64,000 nt of DNA, taken from positions 372,001-436,000 of the forward strand of contig NZ_MVBC01000002.1 in assembly GCF_002007105.1 (NCBI RefSeq). Direction: 5' to 3'. Source of the DNA: Hymenobacter sp. CRA2. GTDB taxonomy: Bacteria; Bacteroidota; Bacteroidia; Cytophagales; Hymenobacteraceae. Each line of letters opens with the position of its first letter. Positions within the stretch are counted from its first letter, which is position 1. The notes beneath the pieces are model-generated. The model did not search any database. It was given only the letters and a program-made list of their open reading frames with translations, and was not told where the DNA came from. Below, piece after piece: positions 43,455 to 51,896 of this stretch. The translations under genes and the position numbers were made by a program.

Positions 43455-44144
43455 TTAGCGTCGGCGGCCGCGGCGGCCGTTGTCGCTCGGCAGCAAGGTC
43501 ACGTTGCCCGCCTGGCTGCCGCGGGTGCGCACTTCCTGGTCCTGGTAACCGCCGTAGCCGTACACCAGGCTGTTGTCGCCGGCCGGGGCTTCCACGGAGT
43601 AGTTGCCGTTCTGGTCGGTGCTGGCAATTTTGTTGGTGCCTTTCACGAACACGGTGGCACCGGCCAGCGGCTTGCCGTTTTCGTCGAGCACCCGGCCGTT
43701 CAGGGTTACGTTGCGCGGAGCTTCCTCCGCGGCGGGGGCAGCCGGAGCGGTGGGCTCCTCACTAGCTGCGGCGGGCTCTGCCATAGCTACCGGTTCCGCC
43801 GCGGCGGCCGCAGGAGCCGCTGCCCGGGCAGAAGCCGGCTGCATCATCGGTCTGGCCGCTACGGGTGCTTTGGCAGCTTTGTCGGCTGCTGCGGCTTCGG
43901 GCGCCGGTGCTGCTTCTTCGGTGGGGCGCGAGGCTACCACGCTGGCGCCGGTCAATTCGAAGGTGGGCATCTGCCCGTTGGCAATGCGCTGGCGGTTTTC
44001 GGCCGGCACAAAGGCAATGGCGGCCCCGATGAGCAGCACCGCGGCCCCGGCAATCAGGCCTAGTTTCTTGTTGCCAGAATCCAGCGAGGCTTCGTCGTTG
44101 TCGACTTGCTCGTCGGGCAGAACGGGTTGGTAGTTGTCACTCAT
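43455..44144 (-). CDS. Membrane-anchored carboxypeptidase-regulatory-like domain protein
   Basis: A 229-residue protein. The N-terminal 25 residues are acidic and cytoplasmic, one helix (about 27-46, LGLIAGAAVLLIGAAIAFV) follows, then an alanine/proline/glutamate-rich spacer (70-140). A CarboxypepD_reg-like beta-sandwich is at about 143-215 (VTLNGRVLDENGKPLAGATVFVKGTN, TDQNGNYSVEAPAG). The tail is arginine-rich. Such domains bind or present surface components. The layout resembles anti-sigma-like TonB-system proteins, but no sigma gene is nearby. Confidence 0.8.
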   Translation of the reverse strand: MSDNYQPVLPDEQVDNDEASLDSGNKKLGLIAGAAVLLIGAAIAFVPAENRQRIANGQMPTFELTGASVVASRPTEEAAPAPEAAAADKAAKAPVAARPMMQPASARAAAPAAAAAEPVAMAEPAAASEEPTAPAAPAAEEAPRNVTLNGRVLDENGKPLAGATVFVKGTNKIASTDQNGNYSVEAPAGDNSLVYGYGGYQDQEVRTRGSQAGNVTLLPSDNGRRGRRR

Positions 44145-44313
44145 AGGCGCAAAAAGTACGGTGGGAGTACGGAAGAGAAGGTAGGCGGAAAAGAGCTTGG
44201 AAGAGCCTGACCAATCGGCAAACCGGTCACGAGGCGCTTCTTCGTCCCTAAATATATCTTATTGGTATCGGAATATTGCAATACCTGAAAAAAATCAACT
44301 TTAAGGCGCAAAA

Positions 44314-44357
44314 AAACCGCCCCGGCGCCCTCCTTTACAGAGACGCCGGGGCGGTTT
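44314..44357. terminator. Terminator upstream of 43455-44144 and downstream of 44377-44796
   Basis: A perfect 14-bp GC-rich stem (44314-44327 with 44344-44357) and 16-nt loop, with a long A-run on the left, i.e. a T-run on the minus strand: the terminator of the small hydrophilic protein gene. Confidence 0.85.
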
Positions 44358-44376
44358 CGTTAGGCTGGCCGCGGGG

Positions 44377-44796
44377 TTAGTCCTGCGCCGGGTTCGAGCC
44401 GCCGGTGGGCTCTTTGGCGCCGAAGGGCTGCTCGCGGGTGCGCAGGCTCTGCTCGTGGTCAAGTTCGTAGCTGCCCTCCACCTCGCGGCCGGGCCCTTGC
44501 TGCTTGCCCGGGTCGTCCACGTGGTTATTGGCGCCGTAGGGCTCGGTGTCGCTGCCGCCGATGTGCAGGTTTTCCAGGCTGTTGCCTTCCCCGGCCGGGC
44601 GGGAGTAGCCGCGGGCCCCGGCGTTGCGGTAGGCCGTGGGGTCTTTGTCGACGTCGGTGTTGTTGTTGACGATCTGCTCGAAGTCCCGTTCGGCTTCCTG
44701 CTGCTCGTCGCGCTTGCCGATGGGCTGGTTGCGCTTGATTTGCTCGTTTTCGTCGTTTTGGGTGCCTTCGGTATTGAGGTTGAGCGGAGTTGCCAT
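44377..44796 (-). CDS. Small hydrophilic disordered protein
   Basis: A 139-residue protein with no signal peptide or helix: mostly N, Q, E, D, G and P, for example NNNTDVDKDPTAYRNAGARGYSRPAGEG and VDDPGKQQGPGREVEGSYELDHEQ. It is probably intrinsically disordered, similar in flavour to stress-related hydrophilic proteins. Family not recognised. Single-gene unit with its own terminator. Confidence 0.7.
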   Translation of the reverse strand: MATPLNLNTEGTQNDENEQIKRNQPIGKRDEQQEAERDFEQIVNNNTDVDKDPTAYRNAGARGYSRPAGEGNSLENLHIGGSDTEPYGANNHVDDPGKQQGPGREVEGSYELDHEQSLRTREQPFGAKEPTGGSNPAQD

Positions 44797-44925
44797 GATG
44801 GGTAGGACTAAGTGGGTTTGTCAGAGGGCTGTACGCAGACCGCGGGCTCCGCGTTCGAACCACGGCCCGGCGTTCCGGTTTCACGTAAGCCCACCCAGCC
44901 CCAATCCAAGCCCGGCGGAAAACAG

Positions 44926-44933
44926 TACGTTTG
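44926..44933 (+). promoter_or_regulatory. -7 box of the redox module
   Basis: TACGTTTG, exact consensus, about 45 nt before the oxidoreductase ATG; no clear -33 TTG. It excludes the longer upstream frame. Confidence 0.6.
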
Positions 44934-44977
44934 GCCTGCGGGCCTGGCCCTTCCTCATTCTTCTCCTTACTCTTTCG

Positions 44978-46321
44978 ATGCACCTGGTCATCATCGGCAA
45001 CGGCATTGCGGGTGTCACCTGCGCCCAGACCGTGCGCCGCCTGCAGCCCGAGGCGCGCATCACCCTCGTCTCGGACGAAACCGCGCACCACTTCTCGCGC
45101 CCGGCGCTGATGTACCTGTACATGGGGCACCTGCGCTGGCCCGATGTGAAGCCCTTCGAGGATTGGTACTGGTCCGAAAACCGCCTGGAGCTGGTGCACG
45201 ACCGCGCCACCGGCCTCGACGTGGCGAGCAAACAGGTGCATCTGGCCGCCGGCCCCTCCCTCGCCTACGACGCGCTGCTGCTGGCCACCGGCGCCACCAC
45301 GCGCTACTACGGCTGGCCTGGGCAGGAGCTGGCTGGCGTGCAGGGCCTCGTATCCCTGGCCGACGTGGAGCTAATGAGCCAGCAGACGACGAACGTACAG
45401 CAAGCCGTGGTGGTGGGTGGCGGCCTCATCGGGGTGGAACTGGCCGAGATGCTGCGCAGCCGCGGCATCGGCGTCACCCTGCTCGTGCGCGACCGGCACT
45501 ACTGGGGCTCGGTGCTGCCGCCCGAGGAAGCGGCGTTGGTGGATGCCCAGCTGCGGCGCCACGGCGTGCAGGTGCGCTACGGCACGGAGCTGGCCGCGGC
45601 CCTTGGCGACGCGCAAGGCCGGGTGCGGGCCGTGCGCACCAGCGGCGGCGAGGAGCTGCCCTGCCAGTGGCTGGGTATTGCTACCGGTGTCGAGCCCAAC
45701 CTGGCGCTGACCACCGGTACACCCATCGAAACGGACCGCGGCATCTTAGTCGACGACTGGCTGCGTACTTCCGCGCCCGACGTGTACGCGGCCGGCGACT
45801 GCGCGCAGCGGCGGACGCCCCCGCCCGGCGAGGCGGCCATCGAGCCGCTGTGGTACACCGGGCGCATGCAGGGCGAAACGGTGGCCCACACCATCTGCGG
45901 GCAGCCCACCGCTTACCGCCGCGGCCCGTGGTTCAACTCCGCTAAGTTCTTCGACCTCGAATACCAGACTTACGGGCAGGTGCCCGCCCGCCCCGTAGCG
46001 GGCCAAACCAGCTTCTGGTGGCAGCACCCCGGCGGCCATTGCGGCCTGCGCCTGCACTACACCGACGATGCCCAACAAACGCTGCTCGGCGTGAATGCCC
46101 TGGGCCTGCGCCTGCGCCACGACGTGTGCGACCAGTGGTTGCGCGCTGGTGCCTCGGTGCGCGCAGTCATTGAGCAGCTCGGCGCCGCTAATTTTGACCC
46201 CGAATTTTTCCCGCAGCACGAGCCGGCCATTGTGGCCGCCTTCAACACGCACCACCCCAACCACCCGCCGCTGACCCTGCGGCGCCGCAAGGGCCTGCTG
46301 GCCCGTCTGCTCTCTGTATAA
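44978..46321 (+). CDS. FAD-dependent pyridine-nucleotide oxidoreductase
   Basis: A 447-residue two-dinucleotide-fold flavoprotein. FAD site HLVIIGNGIAGVTCAQTVRR (2-21), NAD(P)H site VVVGGGLIGVELAEMLRSRG (about 147-166), and the second FAD motif DVYAAGDCAQ (about 267-276). It resembles rubredoxin/ferredoxin reductases and the N-terminal part of nitrite reductase NirB, but has an extra C-terminal domain (about 310-447). No redox-active CxxC disulfide is seen, so it should hand electrons to an external carrier. A short two-helix protein and a polyferredoxin follow on the same strand, the first only 7 nt away. Confidence 0.87.
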   Translation: MHLVIIGNGIAGVTCAQTVRRLQPEARITLVSDETAHHFSRPALMYLYMGHLRWPDVKPFEDWYWSENRLELVHDRATGLDVASKQVHLAAGPSLAYDALLLATGATTRYYGWPGQELAGVQGLVSLADVELMSQQTTNVQQAVVVGGGLIGVELAEMLRSRGIGVTLLVRDRHYWGSVLPPEEAALVDAQLRRHGVQVRYGTELAAALGDAQGRVRAVRTSGGEELPCQWLGIATGVEPNLALTTGTPIETDRGILVDDWLRTSAPDVYAAGDCAQRRTPPPGEAAIEPLWYTGRMQGETVAHTICGQPTAYRRGPWFNSAKFFDLEYQTYGQVPARPVAGQTSFWWQHPGGHCGLRLHYTDDAQQTLLGVNALGLRLRHDVCDQWLRAGASVRAVIEQLGAANFDPEFFPQHEPAIVAAFNTHHPNHPPLTLRRRKGLLARLLSV

Positions 46322-46328
46322 CCTAGCC

Positions 46329-46565
46329 ATGGCCGACAAACCCGACTACCGCAAGCTCTACCACCCCGGCGCCTTCAATGCCTGGCAATACATTGCCTTC
46401 ACGGGCATCATCATGACGCTGGGCGCCCAGCTGATTCTGGCCGTCATCAAGCAGCCCAAACCCGAGGGCTTCCACTGGCTCTACGCCGTATGGGCCGGCG
46501 TTTTCGTGCTCGGCTCGCTGAGCAACCTCTACGGCAAGCCCGACGACCACCATCACCACCACTAA
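46329..46565 (+). CDS. Two-helix membrane protein with natural polyhistidine tail
   Basis: A 78-residue protein with a hydrophilic N-terminus, two helices (about 21-41, IAFTGIIMTLGAQLILAVI, and 50-66, WLYAVWAGVFVLGSLSNL) and the end GKPDDHHHHH. The five histidines could bind a metal. It starts 7 nt after the oxidoreductase stop and precedes the polyferredoxin by 124 nt, so it probably belongs to the same redox unit, perhaps docking the flavoprotein to the membrane. Family not recognised by name. Confidence 0.82.
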   Translation: MADKPDYRKLYHPGAFNAWQYIAFTGIIMTLGAQLILAVIKQPKPEGFHWLYAVWAGVFVLGSLSNLYGKPDDHHHHH

Positions 46566-46689
46566 TTAAGTAGCGCGGCGCGAGGCCGGCCAAGCAGCCG
46601 CTAAAGCCAAAGCGCATCCTCTGCTTCCCGAGCTTACGAAGTTTCGCGTCAGCACCCAACCCTGGCCCGCGCCACACTCCTTCCATACC

Positions 46690-48042
46690 ATGACCGCCTT
46701 TGCCGCCTATTCCGATCAGCCCCTGGCCTACCCCACTCCCGAAACCTCGCCGACCGAACGCCTGTGGCTGGCGCTGGTGACGCTCGGCCTGCTGGCGGTA
46801 GCCGTGGCCGCGGCGGCTCCGGCGGGCCTGCGCGAGCCGGCCTTCTGGGCCGGGCTGGCGCTGCTGAGCGCGGGCACGGTGGGCTGGAGTTGGTATAAGT
46901 TTGGGCAGCGCCCGGCCGGCGTGCACCACCATTACCTGTGGGCCCGCAGCAGCACCTCGCGCGGCGCGCTGGCCTGGATGGCCGGTATTGCCCTCACCGG
47001 CTTCTACGTGGTGCTCTATTGGTGGCCCGAGTACCTGGAAAACCTCATCCGCCCCCTCGATGGGCTCAGCCAAGCACTGCGGCGCCGGCCCGCCGACCAG
47101 TGGTTTCTCTACGGCACCTTCTATACACTAGCCGTGCTGCTGCTGGGCGTGCGGGCCCTGCTGAAGTACCGCCATTCGCCCTACCACCGGGTGCGTACCC
47201 TGTCGGTGATGTTCTTTCAGCTGGGCTTGGCCTGGCTGCTGCCCGGCGTGCTGCTGGCCCTGCAGCAGCCCGAGTACTACTTCAGCTACTTCTGGCCGCT
47301 GAAGTACGATTACCTGTTTCCCAGCGGCGTCAGCTCTTTGCTCCAAAACGGGCACTTGGGCGTATTCATGGTGTTCTGGGGCGCGTTGATGTCGCTCGTA
47401 GCCACGCCCGTTCTCACGTACTTCCTCGGTAAGCGCTGGTACTGCTCGTGGGTGTGCGGCTGCGGCGGCCTAGCCGAAACTGCCGGCGACCCGTACCGTC
47501 ACCTCAGCGACAAACGCCGCGAGGCCTGGCGCTACGAGGTGAGCATCGTGTACACCGTACTCGGCTTTATCGTCGTGACCACGGCCTTGCTCTGGCTGAA
47601 CACGCTCTGGCACGGCGAGTTGCTGGGCCGCCTCTCCGACGAGTTTTCCCGCACCTACGGCTTCGTTATCGGCTCCATCTTCTCGGGCGTGGTCGGCGTG
47701 GGCTTCTACCCCATTCTGGGCAACCGCGTGTGGTGCCGTTACGGCTGCCCCATGGCGGCCTACCTGGGCCTGCTGCAAAAGCACTTTTCACGTTTCCGCA
47801 TCACCACCAACGGCGGCCAGTGCATCAGCTGCGGCAACTGCTCCAACGTCTGCGAAATGGGCATCGACGTGAAGCAATACGCCCAGCGCGGGGAGCCCAT
47901 CATTCGGGCGGCCTGCGTGGGCTGCGGCATGTGCAGCACGGCCTGCCCGCGCGGGGTGCTGAACCTGGAGAACGGTCCGCGCGAAGGACGCTACCAGCCC
48001 TCCACGTTTATCCACGCGGAGAGCCTGCGGATTCTGTCGTAA
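46690..48042 (+). CDS. Membrane polyferredoxin (NapH/CcoG-like)
   Basis: A 450-residue protein with about seven helices. Cysteine motifs: YCSWVCGCGGLAE at the end of one helix and WCRYGCPMAAYLG at another, as in NapH/NosR-like proteins. Two 4Fe-4S ferredoxin sites follow at the C-terminus: CISCGNCSNVC (about 378-388) and CVGCGMCSTACP (about 411-422). It should carry electrons between the quinone pool or a flavoprotein and a periplasmic or cytoplasmic acceptor. The N-terminal helices lack the heme ligands of NosR. No nap, nos or nrf genes are nearby. Confidence 0.87.
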   Translation: MTAFAAYSDQPLAYPTPETSPTERLWLALVTLGLLAVAVAAAAPAGLREPAFWAGLALLSAGTVGWSWYKFGQRPAGVHHHYLWARSSTSRGALAWMAGIALTGFYVVLYWWPEYLENLIRPLDGLSQALRRRPADQWFLYGTFYTLAVLLLGVRALLKYRHSPYHRVRTLSVMFFQLGLAWLLPGVLLALQQPEYYFSYFWPLKYDYLFPSGVSSLLQNGHLGVFMVFWGALMSLVATPVLTYFLGKRWYCSWVCGCGGLAETAGDPYRHLSDKRREAWRYEVSIVYTVLGFIVVTTALLWLNTLWHGELLGRLSDEFSRTYGFVIGSIFSGVVGVGFYPILGNRVWCRYGCPMAAYLGLLQKHFSRFRITTNGGQCISCGNCSNVCEMGIDVKQYAQRGEPIIRAACVGCGMCSTACPRGVLNLENGPREGRYQPSTFIHAESLRILS

Positions 48043-48072
48043 TTCGCAGCAATACTAACCCTGGCTGTCCGG

Positions 48073-49104
48073 ATGAGGCTTTTTCGTTTGCTGTGCCCGC
48101 TGAGCGCGGCGTTGTTGGTTAGTGGCTGCGCGGTACGCACGCCCAGCAGTGCTTTCGATGGTATGTACAGTACCACCACGGCCCAGCGCCTGCTTCCCGG
48201 CACCGGCGCAGGCACTTACAAGGGCTACCCCGATGACCGGGTGTTGGAGTTTCGCCCCGGTGCGGCCGGCTGCGCCACCGGCCGCGTGCAGCCCCCGCGC
48301 AAAGCCACGCCGCAGTCCGACCTGCCAATTATGCCCGGCATCGTGGCGGTCAGTGGCACGCTGGGTATCGACGAAGCCGAAATTCCCAACCAGGAGTGGC
48401 AGCAGTACCAGCGGCACCAGGAGCAGGCCGGCGTCAAGGCCGATTTGCTCTTGCCGGCGGCTGCGGCGCTGCCGGTGCCGGACTATTACACCGATCCGTT
48501 TTACCGGTATTACCCGGTGGTCGGCATCAGCCGGGAGCAGGCGCTGGCGTTCTGCCGCTGGCGGGGCCGCGTGGTTACCCGGCTGCTAAATGAAAGCCAA
48601 CACACGCCCGACTCGCTCAGCGCCAACTACATCCGCTGCGAATTTCGCCTGCCTACCGAGGCAGAATGGGAACAGGCCGCGGCGTATAGCACCACTACCG
48701 CCGCCTGCCAGGAACTGCCCGTGCACGCAGCCCCCGATGCGGCCGCGTACCTGAAGCGGCGGTCGGGCAGCGGCCAGGATGTGACGCGCATCAAGGCGGA
48801 TATCGAAGCTTACAACCGCCGCCAGCCGGTGCGCTCCGTCATCAACTACCAGCAGGCTGACCCATATTTTCTGCAGCTAGCCACGCCAGTCTACGTCTAC
48901 CAGGGGCCGCCCAACGTGGCGGGGCTGTACCAGATGCTGGGCAACGCGGCCGAAATGGTGCAGGAGCCGGGCATCACGAAGGGTGGCAGCTACCGCGACC
49001 CGCTCGATGCGTGCACTCCGAAAGCTCGGGGCTCGTTTAGCGGCCCTGCTCCTACCGTGGGCTTCCGCTGCGTGGCCGTGGTCAGCCGCCCCAACCGCCG
49101 GTAA
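48073..49104 (+). CDS. SUMF1/FGE-like lipoprotein
   Basis: A 343-residue lipoprotein (LLVSGC, cysteine 19). The FGE/SUMF1-type fold covers about 95-335: DEAEIPNQEWQQYQ, YYPVVGISREQALAFCRWRG, FRLPTEAEWEQAA, NAAEMVQEPGITKGGSYRD and VGFRCVAV. The catalytic copper cysteines of true FGE are not evident, so a structural role like GldJ/GldK gliding lipoproteins is more likely than sulfatase activation. It begins 30 nt after the polyferredoxin gene and may share its transcript. Confidence 0.82.
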   Translation: MRLFRLLCPLSAALLVSGCAVRTPSSAFDGMYSTTTAQRLLPGTGAGTYKGYPDDRVLEFRPGAAGCATGRVQPPRKATPQSDLPIMPGIVAVSGTLGIDEAEIPNQEWQQYQRHQEQAGVKADLLLPAAAALPVPDYYTDPFYRYYPVVGISREQALAFCRWRGRVVTRLLNESQHTPDSLSANYIRCEFRLPTEAEWEQAAAYSTTTAACQELPVHAAPDAAAYLKRRSGSGQDVTRIKADIEAYNRRQPVRSVINYQQADPYFLQLATPVYVYQGPPNVAGLYQMLGNAAEMVQEPGITKGGSYRDPLDACTPKARGSFSGPAPTVGFRCVAVVSRPNRR

Positions 49105-49113
49105 CCGCGCCGA

Positions 49114-49392
49114 CTATCGGCCCGCTTTGTATGCCCCACCAAATCGCAGCTTGAACACCACCAACGTCAGGGTGAACAGCAGGTTGATGCTGTTGCCAAA
49201 CAGAATGGGCACGTCCCGCTGGTAGGCGCCGTACACCAGCCACAATACCATGCTGCTGGCCGATACGGCCAGGGTACCCACCGACAAATCTTGCACGGAC
49301 CTCGTCCGCCAAGTGCGCACCACCTGCGGCAGAAACATAATGGCCGACAACGAAGCGGCCACTAGCCCAAGGATACGAACGGCATCGAACAT
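49114..49392 (-). CDS. SemiSWEET sugar transporter
   Basis: A 92-residue three-helix protein with the PQ-loop motif FLPQVVRTWRTRSVQDLS in the first helix and YGAYQRDVPILFGNSINLLF in the last part. Bacterial SemiSWEETs work as dimers to let small sugars cross the membrane by facilitated diffusion. It is the last gene of a five-gene minus-strand operon, 8 nt after the previous stop. Confidence 0.9.
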   Translation of the reverse strand: MFDAVRILGLVAASLSAIMFLPQVVRTWRTRSVQDLSVGTLAVSASSMVLWLVYGAYQRDVPILFGNSINLLFTLTLVVFKLRFGGAYKAGR

Positions 49393-49400
49393 ATTGACCC

Positions 49401-50294
49401 TTACGGCAACCAGGGCACCAGCGGCCCGTCGGTGCGCAGCCAGGGGCGCAGCTCGGCGTAGGTAAACGAGTAGTCCCGCTCGGGTTCGGCAGCCTGAATG
49501 ACGTGCGGCAGGCCGAACGAGTAAGCCAGCGTCAGCCCGCGCCGGGTCACGGCAAAATCGTCGAAGCGCGGCTCGTTGGCCTCAAACGTAACCTGCTGTT
49601 TGGCGGCGTTCCAGTGCAACAGCGCGGGCAGCTCTGCCGCCACGGCCGAATCGCCCAGCGTTTCCACAAGGTCGGCGCGGAGGTGCGCGGCTACGCGCTG
49701 GCTGATGGCCGTGCGCCAACGGGTGCGCAGGGCGGTGGTGTCGCGCACCAGGTCGGCTACGCGCAGCCGCCGCCCGGTGCGCGTGTCAAACACGAAGCAG
49801 CGAGTGTCGGTGTAGGGGTATGCGCCAAGGTAGTCACTGGTCAGGGCGAGTGTCAGCACGCCGTGCTCGTTGCAGACCACGTTATAGCTCAGGCTTGTCA
49901 GTCCCTGCTTGTCGTTTTCCTGGTATTCGCGCAGGCAGCGCTGCACTGCTTGCCGGGTCGATAACTGCAACCAGTCGGCTTCCATCCAAAAGCTGGCGGC
50001 CACGATGGCCTGATTGAGGCGGGCGGCCACTGCCGCGTCGGGTAGCTGTACCTGCGGCAGCTCGAAACGGCCCTGTCCCTCCGTTTCGTCCTCTTCCTTG
50101 CCGGCCGCCACAGTCACAACCTTTACTGGCGCTGCTGCAACCGGCTTGGCTGGGACCGACGGCCGGTCTGCCGAGTCGGCGGCGAGGAATTTATCGGCGG
50201 TAGTTGCAGCGGCTTGCTCATCGGCCTGCGGCTGACAGCCCAGCAGAGCACCAGCCCACAGCAAATGGAGCAGCGCAGCGGAAGAAAAACGCAT
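49401..50294 (-). CDS. DUF3298/RsiV-like lipoprotein
   Basis: A 297-residue lipoprotein (LLGC, cysteine 20) with a long disordered linker to about 75. The domain has SLSYNVVCNEHGVLTLALTSDYLGAYPYTDTRCFVFDTRTGRRLRVADLV, the pattern of DUF3298/DUF4163 beta-rich domains (as in the RsiV extracellular part, which binds lysozyme in Bacillus). Ligand here unknown. Operon member between the hydrolase and SemiSWEET genes. Confidence 0.7.
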   Translation of the reverse strand: MRFSSAALLHLLWAGALLGCQPQADEQAAATTADKFLAADSADRPSVPAKPVAAAPVKVVTVAAGKEEDETEGQGRFELPQVQLPDAAVAARLNQAIVAASFWMEADWLQLSTRQAVQRCLREYQENDKQGLTSLSYNVVCNEHGVLTLALTSDYLGAYPYTDTRCFVFDTRTGRRLRVADLVRDTTALRTRWRTAISQRVAAHLRADLVETLGDSAVAAELPALLHWNAAKQQVTFEANEPRFDDFAVTRRGLTLAYSFGLPHVIQAAEPERDYSFTYAELRPWLRTDGPLVPWLP

Positions 50295-50327
50295 CGGGAC
50301 GGCGGAAAATGCGGCAAATAACGCGCG

Positions 50328-51326
50328 CTACTTCAAAAACGCCAGCAGGGCGTTGTAGAACTGCTGCGGCGCTTCCAGGTGCGGAATGTGCCCGATTTTG
50401 TCCAGCGCCACCAGCTTGCTGCCTTTGATGGCCTTGGCCGTGCGCTGCCCCAGCGCCGGGTACTGGCCCATGGCGTCGCGCACCTTGGCGTCCTGAATGA
50501 GCCCTTTGCCCACCACCGTGCGGTCGGCCTGCCCGATGATGAGCAAGGTGGGCACTTGCACCCGGTCAAACTCGTAGCAGACGGGCTGCTGGTAGATCAT
50601 GTGGTAGGTCAGGGCATTGGCCACGGCTACGTTGGGAAAATCGGGGTGGCGCGTCTGGGCCACCAGCGGCAGCAGCCACTGGTCGTGCGCCTGGGGGTAG
50701 CCGCCCGGGTAGTAGGTCGCGTGGTACTTCCGGATGCTTTCCTCGGTGGCTTTCAGCTCCGCAGAAGTCGATTCGAGCACCGTCTGGAAGGGGACGCCGC
50801 GGCGGTAGTCCTCCAGCCCGATGGGGTTTTCGAGCACCAGCCGCTCGGTGGCGGCGGGGTACTCGATGGCGAAGCGCGTGGCCAGCATGCCGCCCATGCT
50901 GTGGCCCACCACCACGGCCTGCTTCACGCCGAGCGTGTCGAGCAGCTGCCGGGTGTTGCGGGCCAGCTGGTGAAAGGAGTAGTGAATATTGGGCTTGTCG
51001 GACTTGCCGAAGCCAATCTGATCGGGCACCACCACGCGGAAGCCGGCCTTGGTCAGTGCCTCCACCGTGCCGCGCCAGTACGCCCCAAAAAAGTTTTTGC
51101 CGTGCAGCAGCATTACGGTGCGGCCGTTGGCCTTGCCGGCGGCGGGCACGTCCATGTAGGCCATGCGCAGCGGCTGCCCCTCCAGGCGCAGCGACAGGTA
51201 CTTCACCGGGTACGGATAATCGTAGTTGTCGAGGGTGGCGTTGAGCATGTTAGGCACGGCCGACTGGGCCGTGGCGAGGTGCACGCCGAGCAGCGCGGCC
51301 AGCACGAGGAGAAGCAAACGGGGCAT
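50328..51326 (-). CDS. Secreted alpha/beta hydrolase
   Basis: A 332-residue hydrolase with a signal peptide (1-20, ending ATAQS). The nucleophile elbow is VVGHSMGGML (serine near 142), the oxyanion region VMLLHGKNFFGAYWRG (about 71-86), the acid in IIGQADRTV and the base in DKIGHIPHLEAP. Closest to haloalkane dehalogenase or epoxide hydrolase-like esterases; the substrate is unknown. Operon middle gene. Confidence 0.87.
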   Translation of the reverse strand: MPRLLLLVLAALLGVHLATAQSAVPNMLNATLDNYDYPYPVKYLSLRLEGQPLRMAYMDVPAAGKANGRTVMLLHGKNFFGAYWRGTVEALTKAGFRVVVPDQIGFGKSDKPNIHYSFHQLARNTRQLLDTLGVKQAVVVGHSMGGMLATRFAIEYPAATERLVLENPIGLEDYRRGVPFQTVLESTSAELKATEESIRKYHATYYPGGYPQAHDQWLLPLVAQTRHPDFPNVAVANALTYHMIYQQPVCYEFDRVQVPTLLIIGQADRTVVGKGLIQDAKVRDAMGQYPALGQRTAKAIKGSKLVALDKIGHIPHLEAPQQFYNALLAFLK

Positions 51327-51352
51327 CGAGGCGAAGCTTGGTTTGCCCCGAG

Positions 51353-51892
51353 TTACGCAGAATTGGGAGTTTCGGCCGCCGCAGCCGCCTCGGGCGCCTG
51401 GCGCAGGGCCACCATCTGCTGGATGGCGGACCGAATTTCAGGCAGGTAGTCCAGGTAGAAGTAGTGGAGCACATCTTCGCCGTAGAACTGGATTTCGAGG
51501 TAATCTTCGTCGGTATCCCAGTCCCACTGCTGCGCAAAGCTTAAGGCCGCGTCGCGGGAATCCCGCGACGTTTGCCCGGCTGGCAGCACCCACTTCCCGT
51601 CGAGCATCACGGCTTCCAGGGGCGCCCAGTAGCGAGGCCGAATCAGCCAGCTGGCCCCTATCACCTGCACCCCGCTGGGCGTAACGGTGATGCGGCAGTA
51701 CATAACGTAGATGATGTACAGACTGGCCGCCAGCAATACCCCGAGCCAGGTAAGCGCCCGCCAGGCAAAGATGGCAAAGGCAAAACCCTGCGTGACGGCC
51801 ATTAACAAGGCCAACCCGCCCAGGATGCCCGGCAACCCGGCCCAGCGCCGGAAGGTGACGCGCGGCTCCCGCGGCCGCTGAGCCCAGCGCAC
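51353..51892 (-). CDS. Small membrane protein, unrecognised
   Basis: A 179-residue protein with two N-terminal helices (about 20-42 and 46-66, LTWLGVLLAASLYIIYVMY). A soluble beta-rich domain follows (ITVTPSGVQVIGASWLIRPRYWAPLEAVMLDG, then EIQFYGEDVLHYFYLDY). It resembles a PH-like domain behind two helices, but I cannot confirm this. GTG at 51892 starts 4 nt after the stop of the upstream gene, so they are coupled. Confidence 0.7.
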   Translation of the reverse strand: MRWAQRPREPRVTFRRWAGLPGILGGLALLMAVTQGFAFAIFAWRALTWLGVLLAASLYIIYVMYCRITVTPSGVQVIGASWLIRPRYWAPLEAVMLDGKWVLPAGQTSRDSRDAALSFAQQWDWDTDEDYLEIQFYGEDVLHYFYLDYLPEIRSAIQQMVALRQAPEAAAAAETPNSA

Positions 51893-51896
51893 GGGT

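Noticed and set aside
46549-46565. HHHHH tail as a vector or tag artefact
   Set aside because: It is followed by normal intergenic DNA and genomic neighbours with the same composition; there are no vector sequences.
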